A stretch of DNA of 64,000 nt from Heligmosomoides polygyrus polygyrus. Its lineage: Eukaryota; Nematoda; Chromadorea; Rhabditida; Heligmosomidae. Numbering within the stretch: position 1 is the stretch's first letter; each line of letters opens with the position of its first letter. The stretch spans positions 17,856,001 to 17,920,000 of the forward strand of contig OX377202.1 in NCBI GenBank assembly GCA_947396885.1. The letters are read 5' to 3'. Under the pieces are notes generated by a model. The model was not told the DNA's origin. It saw nothing but the letters and a program-made list of their open reading frames with translations, and made no database searches. Positions 26,501-32,482 of the stretch are shown here, piece after piece. A program made the translations under genes and the position numbers.

Positions 26501-29283
26501 CGCCTTCTTGTAAGCCTGGAAAAGTCTCCGATATGAGCGCGGAGATAGGTAAATGTCTTCATTGACTGATCTTCAACACGCGGTGAAGGTCGACGATGTC
26601 TCTCCCAGGTCCCTGAAAGGACAACTTGTTCGGAATCGGGACTATGTATTACAGGACTCGCTCGACCCCGTTTAGTTTGCCCCAATGGGAAAGAGGGGGA
26701 TTGCGTGACAGTTAGTGTGGTTTATCTCATGTCAAGTGATGAGCGTGGGAAGGATTACATAGTTGAAGCGGGCAGTCCCCTGTGCGTCAGGGGCAGAGAG
26801 CACCTGGACGGTCTTAAGAAATGCAACGTCATGACCCCTTGGGGAGAACGTTACGTTTGATACCATGAAGGTGTGACAAGAAGGAGGAGTGTCTAACGAT
26901 AACCCTAGAACCGGCCCCATGCGTGGAGCTCCGTAGGTTCTGACCTATTTGGTTTGATTTCTAGATTATTCAAGGCGGGCGGTCCGGGGGCTGAGGCTCA
27001 TTCACCACGTTACGTCCAACTTCCGGGGGCTGAGGCTCATTCAATACGTTACGTCCAGCTTACGGATGATTGGTGGTCCACTCCGGCATGCCAACTTAAA
27101 GGTTAGCGACCCTTGCAAGTTCGATCCCTGATCTTTTCTTTGGTCCCCTCAAGAAAAGTACCCTGCAAGATGAAATGTGTTTAGGGGAGTAGTTTCGTAA
27201 ATGACTTCGATTTTTCCAAGCTCTGAAGAAGGCGGAGACGCCGAAACGTTGACTCCGTCGGCCCGAACGTTATCAATCTAGGTCGACGGCCTGGAAGACA
27301 TAATAATATTTTAAAGTTTATAAAATTAAATTCATGCAAACAGAAAACTGTTGGATGGCTGTGATCCTGCATAATTAACCACTTCTATAACTGGAAGTTT
27401 TGAAGGAGTACATAGTTCCATTTTGACATCTTGTGCTCTGTACGTTCTTTCTTTTGCTCTTTCATCCCAATCGTAGCTCCTGCTGTTAGCCTTACCAGAA
27501 GGAATGCTATGGCCCCTCGACCAGCTCTCGCACATTTGAGTGCACCTGTTCTATCGCAATTTGTAATGCGCTGCAATTTTGTACTCGACTTCGAGAAAAG
27601 CGCGTGGAAATCTATTCAGTTTGTAGCCAATTTGTAATATTGATATACTTCATGCAAAACGAACCGAGTCCAATTCTTAATGGATACATGTCGCGAGTGA
27701 GGTGGGAATGCGCCAACCAACCATAACTAAAAACGCACCAACTGTGCCCACACCAGGTAATCACTGTACCGATCATGCACGTCATCTCTGAATAGGACAC
27801 CGACACTACGAGGCCTGGTGCTGGCGCGTTTCCACTTCCGAATGCTGTGCAACTTAGCAACATGTACCCCTTAATGTGCTGACCATCTATATTTCAGAGA
27901 ATTTTTATTTTTCTGAGTTTTACAGTCCCCAAGCTTATTTTTACTTGCAACAGTGTTATGCCCGTTCAAACAGAACTTATATCGTTTTATGAGACACTTT
28001 GTATACTGCGATAAAACGGGCCAAAATGTTAGGGAAACCCTAGTTCCCATAGAGAGGGATGTTCAGTGAGACTCTCACCCATTTCCTTTTTTTGAACGGC
28101 TTTTAAACTTTGTGTTGAAGACTCAATCTTAACGCCGGATCTATCCCAGTCGGGAGGGGAAGCGCTACTATAACAATTACTCCGTCCTGCATCCCACGAC
28201 AAAACACCACATTATCTGAATTCGTATGATACGTACGACCGTATTCGTATGATACGTACGACCGTATCATTTGCTAGTAGCTGAAGTTCTGGGACAAATT
28301 CAAGGGATGATATGGAAGGTAGAAGCACTACATGCCCCTTCCGAATAGGACCTCTTTGCACCTCTTCTGCCTTATGGCTTTAGAAACCTTTCAGGAATTT
28401 GGCTTTTACCTACCTCATTAATTTCTGCTTATTGATCAAAGTTTCCATTGATCAGTGACTTTCTTTGTTTTTGGTGTGTTTCTTACAATAAAATTAGATG
28501 AAAAATCTATGTAGGAAGAATTTTCTATAACATTACAACAGCATAAAACACAATGCAGTGCCAATTCCAGCAAAAAGACAATAATAACTGCAGTGACAAC
28601 AAGCAACAACAGTAAACATGTCTTGTTTCGCCTCTATCTTCATTAAGAACAAATTTTGTTTATTTTATTTTATTTTACAATTATGCAGCGCCTATTTTAC
28701 ATATATTAGGAAAGGATTAAGTCAAGAAAGCTAAAATTTTCTCTTAAAAAATTGTTCAAAATTTTTTAAAGTTGGCTCCTTGGATTTCAAATTTATTACA
28801 TATGTTAGCACTAATTTAGCTTTTCAAAAAGGGTACAGCGCATTAATTGCTTTTTAATTTCAGCAATCGTCCACGTCAAACCTTGATTTCCCGTCATTAG
28901 ACCAGTTGGAGCAGACGCGCTTCCTTCAGCAGAGCACTGCTAAAGACAAGAACGGGAAGCTGATGCGGATGGATTCTTCACCGATTAGGATCATTCAAAA
29001 CGGCTCAGGTAAGGCGTTTGGAAACGTGGCAAAATGCCGTGGGCTCATCATAAGTTTATAGACTATCTGTAGGAATCCATACATCATTACTTCCCTAGGT
29101 AACGACTATACTCTTTGTCCGATCACTGCAAACCCTGAACTGACGTTCTCAGTAAAGCCGCGACTATTTTACCCATTTTTGAGGCTTTTTTCAAGTTAAT
29201 CTGCAGCGATTAGCGAGGTGCGACACGACGTAATGAACTCCTCGACGCCGATTCTTATCGTAATTTTTTCAAACCCTGGTTAA
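5420..29283 (+). CDS. FMRFamide-type neuropeptide GPCR (rhodopsin class), multi-exon, 5' incomplete
   Basis: Ten exons are joined with consistent phases: 5420-5575, 10740-10861, 12833-12909, 15240-15332, 16404-16531, 19448-19589, 21818-21930, 23477-23639, 28864-29008 and 29207-29283, about 405 codons. They supply TM2 to TM7 and a long Ser-rich tail. Visible motifs are ERYLAVCHP after TM3 (the DRY position), a Cys in the second extracellular loop (NPLCPDG), NFWGFVL in TM6 in place of CWxP, and NSSINFVIY in TM7 (variant NPxxY). This pattern is typical of nematode FRPR/FMRFamide-like receptors, so the inferred role is a plasma-membrane receptor for a small amidated peptide signalling through G proteins. 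The N-terminus and TM1 are absent; no fitting exon was found in 1-5419, so they probably lie upstream. Introns are crowded with transposons, but no insertion disrupts an exon. The exact orthologue is not assigned. The last two exons are less certain than the first eight. Confidence 0.82.
5576..6424. other. Intron sequence, nothing recognised
   Basis: Start of the TM2-TM3 intron. A GC-richer patch at 5930-6200 has no coding signal or repeat partner that I could see. Confidence 0.5.
6425..6692 (-). mobile_element. SINE-1 copy
   Basis: Reverse-oriented: GGCGGGAAATCCAAACCAGG (B box) and TCTCCGACTGCGCC (A box) near its right end. It sits in the first GPCR intron in the window. Confidence 0.75.
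6868..7144 (-). mobile_element. SINE-1 copy
   Basis: It begins with the reverse-complement tail (AGGATAAAGAAG), then GAATCCCTTTCGGGATGCGC, and ends with the head CCGGCTGCGCTACACGC. Confidence 0.8.
7735..7945 (-). mobile_element. SINE-1 copy, strongly decayed
   Basis: Only blocks match: CGGTTTGAATACGTATTTCG, GCGGTAGCCAGCC, and GGCCTGAGCGAGAGTCGAAC with a B box. The orientation is clear, the boundaries are not. Confidence 0.5.
8286..8580 (-). mobile_element. SINE-1 copy
   Basis: Near full length: the tail AAGGATAAAGAACTGCGTTA, CTACGGGATGTCGTAGAGGC, CGACCCCGGAGGGATGGAAG, and the head CCCCCGACTGCGCTCAACC. Confidence 0.78.
8711..9005 (+). mobile_element. SINE-1 copy, full length with target duplication
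   Basis: One of the cleanest copies. It is flanked by the direct repeat TATCACGATAA (8698-8708 and 9006-9016). The A box is AGCGCAGTCGGAGG, the B box GGTTCGGATTTCC and the tail CCTTTATCCTTTATCC. Confidence 0.9.
9505..9655 (+). other. Exon-like open segment of unknown nature
   Basis: Inside the TM2-TM3 intron of the peptide receptor, an open stretch ([19 protein letters not shown]...) ends at a strong donor, CAAG|GTAGGT, at 9656. Its acceptor (CTTTCCAAAG) is poor, and it does not fit between the two receptor exons, which already join in phase. A minus-strand frame is also open. No function assigned. Confidence 0.2.
10290..10585 (+). mobile_element. SINE-1 copy, full length
   Basis: The A box TAGCGCAGTCGG matches the tRNA consensus TRGCNNAGYNGG exactly, and the B box is GGTTCGGATTTCC. 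It lies about 150 bp upstream of the TM3 exon of the peptide receptor. Confidence 0.88.
10740..10861 (+). CDS. Peptide GPCR exon with TM3 and ERY motif
   Basis: The acceptor is CGCTTTCAG and the donor is GTAAGT at 10862. It encodes TM3 ([15 protein letters not shown]) followed by ERYLAVCHP, the G-protein-coupling motif. Phase 2 in and phase 1 out, matching both neighbours. Confidence 0.88.
11200..11470 (+). mobile_element. SINE-1 copy, diverged
   Basis: The head TAGTACAGCTGGAGTAGG is altered, but the B box TTGGTTCGGATTTCC and the 3' end TGAGTAACGTTGTCCTTTAT are kept. A short deletion lies near 11300. Confidence 0.75.
12067..12362 (-). mobile_element. SINE-1 copy
   Basis: Reverse-oriented: AGGATATCGTGGAGACGATT, AAGTCAGCGCGTTATCCTTC and the head GCCTGTGCTACCACGC. 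It lies in the TM3-TM4 intron of the peptide receptor. Confidence 0.78.
12521..12720 (-). mobile_element. CR1-like LINE 3' tail
   Basis: (TTTA)n at 12521-12540 followed by CTGCACTCAAAGGTGCGCA. Read on the minus strand this is a short hairpin followed by (AATA)n, like the 3' end of the CR1 element at 39.8 kb. Only the 3' end is present. Confidence 0.55.
12833..12909 (+). CDS. Peptide GPCR exon with TM4
   Basis: The acceptor is TAATTTCAG and the donor is GTATGG. It encodes [20 protein letters not shown] (TM4, with the conserved Trp), ending FFELE. Phase 1 in and phase 0 out. Confidence 0.85.
13090..13160 (-). mobile_element. CR1-like LINE 3' tail
   Basis: (TTTA)n followed by CTGCGTTAAAATAACGTGCC, a hairpin of the same type. 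How far it extends to the right is not clear. Confidence 0.5.
13950..14790 (+). mobile_element. Penelope-like element fragment (GIY-YIG end)
   Basis: Broken frames encode the linker after the RT ([16 protein letters not shown]), a zinc-finger-like [11 protein letters not shown], the nuclease start GVVYLITC and, in another frame, [13 protein letters not shown]. The GIY-YIG family of Penelope-like elements has exactly this order. The 3' end holds a hammerhead-like block (14703-14727) and an ACGTTAGCAAATAAAG tract. The RT is missing and frameshifts make it inactive. It lies in the TM4 to extracellular-loop-2 intron of the peptide receptor. Confidence 0.75.
15240..15332 (+). CDS. Peptide GPCR exon, second extracellular loop
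   Basis: The acceptor is GGATTTTAG and the donor is GTAAGC. It encodes [19 protein letters not shown] and ends ANPLYQQ. The single Cys fits the conserved disulfide partner of TM3 receptors. Phase 0 in and phase 0 out. Confidence 0.8.
16151..16352. mobile_element. Foldback MITE, 202 bp
   Basis: The ends are complementary: GTACATGTCGCGAAGGCG on the left and CGTCTTTGCGACATGTAC on the right. The imperfect complementarity extends inward (CAGCCAATCATGCACC against GGGCATATGATTGGCTG). It ends 51 bp before the TM5 exon of the peptide receptor. Confidence 0.7.
16404..16531 (+). CDS. Peptide GPCR exon with TM5
   Basis: The acceptor is CACCTTTCAG and the donor is GTGAGT. It encodes [19 protein letters not shown] (TM5, with the FLP turn) and the start of intracellular loop 3 ([10 protein letters not shown]). 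Phase 0 in and phase 2 out. Confidence 0.87.
16532..17756. other. Intron with palindromic ATCGAT/GTCGAC-rich block
   Basis: 16532-16970 shows nothing. From about 17000 there are TTCGAA words, ATCGATCGACATCGATCGAC at 17377-17396 and a 14-bp inverted pair GTCGACGTCGATGA (17659-17672, 17708-17721). It may be a decayed hAT-like element; the ends were not found. Confidence 0.4.
17757..19184. mobile_element. Non-autonomous TIR element (TACCAT family), full copy with CR1 insert
   Basis: The left end is TACCATTTCCAAGTCAAATT and the right end is the complement of TACAATTTTCAAGTGAAATC. Subterminal GTCCAATTTGA and TTGGACAC motifs repeat. The internal block CGCGCCATGCACTC...GTGTAAATGC recurs in copies at 21.1, 35.4 and 41.3 kb. 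A CR1 tail is inserted at 18465-18850. No transposase is visible. Confidence 0.65.
18465..18850 (-). mobile_element. CR1-like LINE 3' end with end of ORF2
   Basis: On the minus strand, the frame [20 protein letters not shown]...[18 protein letters not shown]...[10 protein letters not shown] matches the usual CR1 C-terminal pattern (basic stretch, ...LWNxLP..., FKxxL). Then come a hairpin and the (AATA)n tail at 18465-18481. Confidence 0.65.
19448..19589 (+). CDS. Peptide GPCR exon with TM6
   Basis: The acceptor is GCTTTTAAG (AAG rather than CAG) and the donor is GTGAGT. It encodes the basic loop [12 protein letters not shown], then TM6 [17 protein letters not shown]. Phase 2 in and phase 0 out. 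Confidence 0.86.
19678..19803 (-). mobile_element. CR1-like 3' tail fragment
   Basis: A (TTTG/TTTA)n run followed by about 100 bp, interrupted by the mariner that begins at 19804. CATACCACATATACCAT shows short internal repeats. Confidence 0.4.
19804..21053 (+). mobile_element. Mariner family B, full length, defective
   Basis: Terminal repeats TTAGGTTGGAAAAAAGT and ACTTTTTCCAACCTAA are flanked by TA (19802-19803, 21054-21055); 1,250 bp. Plus-strand pieces of transposase are visible in shifting frames: [20 protein letters not shown] (N-terminus) and [20 protein letters not shown] (second catalytic block). The third block has lost its usual YSPD...TDYH form. It is inactive. It lies in the TM6-TM7 intron. 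Confidence 0.88.
21060..21600. mobile_element. TACCAT-family TIR element, 3' half
   Basis: It shares CGCCATGTGTTTGTTCAGCA...GTGTAAATGCTGCT and CAATTGTTCTTCTTGTGCC with the copies at 18.1 and 35.4 kb, and the right subterminal repeats (GTGTTTAATTTGG). The left half is absent; mariner B lies immediately before it. Confidence 0.55.
21818..21930 (+). CDS. Peptide GPCR exon with TM7
   Basis: A strong poly-T acceptor (TTTTTTTTCAG) and the donor GTAAGC bound it. It encodes [19 protein letters not shown], the TM7 signature of FMRFamide-like receptors, then the helix-8 start VFGKEFR. Phase 0 in and phase 2 out. Confidence 0.88.
22390..23390 (-). mobile_element. Antisense RTE retrotransposon relic
   Basis: Minus-strand frames, broken by stops, give RT palm fragments ([28 protein letters not shown], the HQGSALSPFLF block), a mutated YADD region (CEDDRQ), [17 protein letters not shown], then [19 protein letters not shown] and the C-terminal region. 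This order is that of RTE-type RT plus C-terminal domain. It lies between the TM7 and tail exons of the peptide receptor and is inactive. Confidence 0.75.
23477..23657 (+). CDS. Peptide GPCR cytoplasmic tail exon with two possible ends
   Basis: The acceptor is CATTTTCAG. The reading begins [13 protein letters not shown] (helix 8) and runs through a basic and Ser-rich tail ([17 protein letters not shown]). If unspliced it stops at TAA (23655-23657) after HAVRISR. A weak donor GTTAGA at 23640 would instead join in phase 0 to the exon at 28864. Both forms are open and splice-compatible, so the receptor may have a short and a long tail. Confidence 0.8.
24068..24929 (-). mobile_element. Mariner family C, internally deleted
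   Basis: Inverted ends TTCGTTTGTCCCACACGGAA and its partner (complement TTGGGGTGTCCCACACGGAA) are flanked by TA. The minus strand carries a transposase N-terminal part ([40 protein letters not shown]) and C-terminal part ([20 protein letters not shown]). The centre, including the first two catalytic Asp blocks, is missing. Confidence 0.78.
24942..25196 (+). mobile_element. SINE-1 copy with inverted 5' end
   Basis: GGCGGCACCTCCTCCGACTG (from 24942) is the reverse complement of a SINE-1 head. From about 24978 the copy runs forward (CGGCTGCACCTGATACCAG) to the tail CTGTCCTTTATTCTTATCC. This is the 5'-inversion layout seen with LINE-driven insertions. Confidence 0.7.
25676..26002 (+). other. Open frame of 108 codons, not recognised
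   Basis: The frame starts [18 protein letters not shown] and is moderately basic, with no motif, signal peptide or repeat. It lies in the long intron before the distal GPCR tail exon. No splice sites support it; it may be transposon debris or chance. Confidence 0.15.
26462..26600 (-). mobile_element. Penelope-like element, short 3' end in reverse orientation
   Basis: Read on the minus strand: GACTTTTCCAGGCTTACAAG, AAGGCG, then CTGAAACGTTGGCC. This is a decayed version of the 3' motif of the other Penelope copies. It is head-to-head with the plus-strand fragment that follows. Confidence 0.5.
26600..27305 (+). mobile_element. Penelope-like element fragment with best-preserved hammerhead-like motif
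   Basis: A broken plus-strand frame gives [25 protein letters not shown] and [12 protein letters not shown], the zinc-finger/GIY-YIG part of the nuclease. The 3' end has CTGAAGA (27223-27229), the GGCG/CGCC stem and GAAAC (27243-27247). A 39-bp direct duplication (CGGGGGCTGAGGCTCATTCA) lies at 26984-27060. The RT is absent. Confidence 0.65.
27213..27285 (+). ncRNA. Hammerhead-ribozyme-like motif of a Penelope-like element
   Basis: CUGAAGA, stem II GGCG-gaga-CGCC, then GAAAC, and a possible stem III (ACGUU pairing AACGU) ending in U at 27271 as the putative cleavage position. Penelope-like elements are known to carry hammerhead motifs in their terminal regions. An unpaired A opens stem II and stem I is unconvincing, so activity is doubtful. 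Confidence 0.4.
27306..28136. other. Intron sequence, nothing firmly recognised
   Basis: A basic frame on the minus strand (27385-27576, [20 protein letters not shown]) is open but has no family or splice support. The rest shows no repeat partner in the window. Confidence 0.4.
28137..28350 (+). repeat. Dispersed repeat, copy 1 of 2
   Basis: CTATCCCAGTCGGGAGGGGA...CATGCCCCTTCCGAATAGGA resembles 52920-53105 (TTATCCTAGTCGGGAAAGGG...CATGCCCCGTCCGATTAGGA) in the same order. A 23-bp tandem duplication (TTCGTATGATACGTACGACC) lies at 28220-28265. The family is not recognised. Confidence 0.5.
28864..29008 (+). CDS. Peptide GPCR distal tail exon
   Basis: The acceptor is TAATTTCAG before 28864 and the donor is GTAAGG at 29009. 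The 145-nt exon is open in phase 0: [19 protein letters not shown], then [12 protein letters not shown] and [11 protein letters not shown]. Base composition is more exon-like than the flanks. It is joined to the receptor because phase, strand and the soluble Ser/Asp-rich character fit a GPCR tail. Confidence 0.62.
29207..29283 (+). CDS. Candidate last exon of the peptide GPCR
   Basis: It lies after a 198-nt intron with acceptor TTAATCTGCAG. It is entered in phase 1 (matching the donor at 29008) and encodes [20 protein letters not shown] before a TAA at 29281. The acceptor is weaker than the others and the peptide has no family signature, so a different last exon remains possible. Confidence 0.42.
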
Positions 29284-29439
29284 AACGCTTGCGCAGTCAA
29301 CGGGATTTTTGAGCCCGGATGCTATGGTGATCCAGATAGGGGTGACTTTCACCAGATCGGATTTTTATAAAATTCAGAAAATGATTGTGATCAGAATTCT
29401 TATGTTCCGGATATCCGATGTGAGACTCGAAGATTGGTC

Positions 29440-29620
29440 ACTTATTTGGGTGTGTAATGGCATAAAGCATTCCCACCTGGTCAACAGGAGGTGCGGGTTC
29501 GAGTCCCGCCTGGCGCTAGAGTTTTGGTCGCAACGAAATTTCGTTATGAGAGCTTACAACCTTGATAGCAGCCAACTGAGGCTTGAAGAAACTGAATTGA
29601 GTTATTTGAATCGTTCAAAA
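29440..29620 (+). mobile_element. SINE-2 copy (second tRNA-derived family)
   Basis: A tRNA-like head with a perfect B box (GGTTCGAGTCC inside GCGGGTTCGAGTCCCGC) continues into GCTAGAGTTTTGGTCGCAAC...CAGCCAACTGAGGCTTGAAG. A second copy with the same head-to-body junction lies at 57036-57190. The anticodon arm does not fold properly, so it is not a tRNA gene. Confidence 0.65.
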
Positions 29621-30013
29621 TCCATTGTCAAAGCTACCCTTATTTGAATCATTCCAAGATCCGCGACTTTTCAAAAAAGCTATTATTCGCAAAATCCTTC
29701 TAGCCGGGTTTGAAGAAAGGACGGATTCGAATTATGCGAATCGGCTTCCGATCCCGTCTCTATGAGACGGTCTAGCGCTGAGTAGCGTGGCGCTGCGATG
29801 AAACTCTAAACAGTCCCTTAAAGGCTTACTATTGCATGCCATGGTCGCGGGCTACTTTTCCTAATATGGACGATCGTTTTTCATCAGGCTTTTCGATTTT
29901 TATACTTGCACGGCTCTTTCCCCTAGGGTTCCCTCGATACACTTGGACCGACAATATTGTACTTTAACGACTCCAGAGGTCGAAAAAATTTCAACCAACC
30001 TTTGCCCAGAAGA
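29621..30013. other. No feature recognised
   Basis: Between SINE-2 and the GCACCCC repeat there is no exon, terminal repeat or motif. Confidence 0.45.
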
Positions 30014-30155
30014 GATATTTGGGGTGCTTAACACGAATCTACGGTAGGTACGATATTTGGGGTGCTTAACACGAATCTACGGTAGGTACGAGTGGCAAAG
30101 GCCATGGTCACCGTTTTTGTCTAAATTTCGTCTAAGAGGGTTATCTGGGGTGCGT
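30014..30155. repeat. GCACCCC dispersed repeat with 38-bp tandem duplication
   Basis: GATATTTGGGGTGCTTAACA... is duplicated at period 38 (30014, 30052). The following GGCCATGGTCACCGTTTTTG...GGGTTATCTGGGGTGC is related in reverse complement to 33340-33440 and, less closely, to 34150-34270. Confidence 0.55.
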
Positions 30156-30167
30156 ACGTTTTTGATA

Positions 30168-31061
30168 TTAGATTGGAAAAAAGTCTTTTCGTTTTTTTCG
30201 AAAATTTATTACTTCACAACTACAATGTCAAATCAATGAGATAAGCTCCATTTTGTTAAACTACACCTTTCCAAAGACAGGGTACTTTTCTAATTCCTCT
30301 CGCTTGAAGTACTGCAGTTCTGTAGTCGTACCATTGCTGAATCCAGTTTTTGAGGTCTTCATCCGATTCAAAACATTTCTCTCCAATTTCTTGCTTGAGT
30401 GCATGGAAGATATGGCAGTCGGTAGAGGTGAGGTCAGGGCTATACGGTGGATGTGGCACTACCTCCCAGCCAAGCTCCTTTATTGGTTCTTTTGTGAGTA
30501 TTGCAACATGTGGTTTTGCACTGTCTGGCAGGGCATGTGGAATCCAAGCTCCAAATTTCCATGCAAAGCCAAGACTCTTCAGATGGATTCCCACTATCCT
30601 ATGAGACACTTCGAGCTTCTTTGCCAGATGGCGTGTCGTCTGCCTACTATCGCCACGAAGAAGAGGGAGTAGTTCAGTGTCGTCCGATTCAGTTGGCTTT
30701 CCTGACCCTGCTTTGTCCTCGAGTGAATAATCTCCCTTGAAAGCTATCCGAACCACTCATAACAAGCGATATGAGTAGCAAATCCCAAGTCATATATATG
30801 TTTAATTTGCCTGACGTGCTGTGGATTCTTTAATGAATTCATAAAGAATGCCGTGCTGAAAATGGCCATGAGGTAGATCTGACATTGAGTCTGGAAGATT
30901 GGATAGATAACGAATTACAAGAACGGTCTTGACCTGTGTCGGCGTGCGAACGGTAGACAAGTGTGATAGGATTATGAAATCAGCAATCAATGCTGGCTAG
31001 TGTGTTTACAAGGAGGACGGTAGAAAACTTTTCGAAGTGTGAAGACTTTTTTCTAACCTAA
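30168..31061 (-). mobile_element. Mariner family B, internally deleted copy
   Basis: Ends TTAGATTGGAAAAAAGTC and GACTTTTTTCTAACCTAA with TA on both sides; 894 bp versus 1,250 bp for the copy at 19.8 kb. The minus-strand 166-codon frame (30256-30756) joins the N-terminal helix-turn-helix part (TRHLAKKLEVSHRIVGIHLK) directly from GAWIPHALPD to SAKPHVAILTKEPIKELGW and [15 protein letters not shown]. The first catalytic Asp region is deleted and the second Asp is replaced (SAKPH for DAKPH). Confidence 0.88.
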
Positions 31062-31130
31062 TATGATGCTGGAAAACGGTAGGATGCATTAGGTGCGAGC
31101 AAGAAACGCTTCAGAATGGATTATTGGAGG

Positions 31131-31330
31131 NNNNNNNNNNNNNNNNNNNNNNNNNNNNNNNNNNNNNNNNNNNNNNNNNNNNNNNNNNNNNNNNNNNNNN
31201 NNNNNNNNNNNNNNNNNNNNNNNNNNNNNNNNNNNNNNNNNNNNNNNNNNNNNNNNNNNNNNNNNNNNNNNNNNNNNNNNNNNNNNNNNNNNNNNNNNNN
31301 NNNNNNNNNNNNNNNNNNNNNNNNNNNNNN
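31131..31330. other. Assembly gap of 200 N
   Basis: A run of N. Frames spanning it are meaningless. A foldback structure starts at its right edge. Confidence 0.99.
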
Positions 31331-31687
31331 AAACAGAGCAATGTAGCTTATGATTGGACTAAGTTACGGCGCTGCAAAAATGCAGGTGAGGCTTGTGTGA
31401 CGCATTTTTTTCCAATTTCGGTGGACCACTACGGGAAACTCCAGCGAGCAAACAGCCTAAAAATGCATGGGCGAGCAGAACGCTTAAGGCACTTTACGAT
31501 GACATGCTCACAACTCCTCAGCTGCCTAAACCGCCTTAGCCCCAGCCCCAACCCCCATTTCGGTGGACCACTACGGGATTTTCCCGTAGTGGTCCACCGA
31601 AATTGGAAAAAATGCGTCACACAAGCCTCACCTGCATTTTTGCAGCGCCGTAACTTAGTCCAATCATAAGCTACATTGCTCTGTTTC
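31331..31687. repeat. Perfect long inverted repeat beside the gap
   Basis: Left arm 31331-31439 (starts AAACAGAGCAATGTAGCTTA) and right arm 31576-31687 are complementary over about 110 bp, with a 136-bp loop. The left arm runs into the N gap, so the full length is unknown. The right-arm sequence continues into a repeat related to 32280-32480. Confidence 0.8.
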
Positions 31688-32279
31688 AGCGCACTATTAG
31701 AACATTTTACTGCCTACAAAACACACAAGCTGCAACCGGAAAGGTTCACACGGGACAGAGTTATCGCGCTCAGAACACGGCCGCGCGTGCAATGCAATAC
31801 AACAACGGTCCATGTTCTCCTCGCTCTTACTCGCTGAGGTTACAGTTTTCCCTACTCCAAATAACACCATTCAATTTAGCATGAAAAGCTGGACCGAATG
31901 GTATCTAGCATGGCCCAATCCCAGGATATCGATTTTCTATGACGTCATCGTCCGCGAAGGCTCGGTCTGGGCGCCTACGTCCTCGATGGAAAATCGTCGA
32001 AAAATCCATTTTTCTGAAATTGGTCAAGAGTGACACCTTTCGATAGAGCTCTTCGAGCTGAAGACAACGGTACCATTGCGAGAGTCGAAAGCTCAAATCT
32101 GGGTGAGTAGGAGCGCAAGATACTCTAACCGCTATCTTACTCCGCTCTAAACTGGCAGATGAGGCCAAGGCAGTTCAGGCAGCTGAGGAGCTGTGAGCAT
32201 GTCATCGTAAAGTGCCTTCAGTGTTCTGCTAGCATACGCGTTTGCATGCCGTTAGCACGCCGCGTCTTCCTGCAGGGGT
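31688..32279. other. Mostly unassigned repeat-derived sequence
   Basis: 31688-31800 continues the repeat shared with 32340-32480. 31800-32280 has small frames on both strands without motifs. Confidence 0.4.
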
Positions 32280-32480
32280 CAACTGAAGTCGGAAAAAATC
32301 GTGTCACACACGGCTAACCTGCATTTTCGCGCCGCTATAATTTCGCTTCTTTAGAAGCTATAACGCTGAACTTTTGCGTACTACTAAAACTTTCTACTGC
32401 CTACAAAACCTACGAGCCGCAGCCGGAACAATTCGATCTCGACAGAGTTATTGCGCTCCGAACACACTCGCGCGTGCAAT
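32280..32480. repeat. Diverged second copy of the repeat at 31600-31800
   Basis: It shares in order TCGTGTCACACACGGCTAAC, CTGCATTTTCGCGCCGC, TTTCTACTGCCTACAAAAC, GACAGAGTTATTGCGCTC and CGCGCGTGCAAT with the copy near the gap. Confidence 0.65.
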
Positions 32481-32482
32481 TT

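Noticed and set aside
29455..29530. Possible tRNA gene
   Set aside because: The T arm is perfect but no valid anticodon arm or acceptor stem forms, and the sequence continues into a body shared with 57036-57190; it is a SINE head.
31093..31669. Frames spanning N at 31131-31330
   Set aside because: Translation through unknown bases is meaningless; the flanks are foldback repeat.
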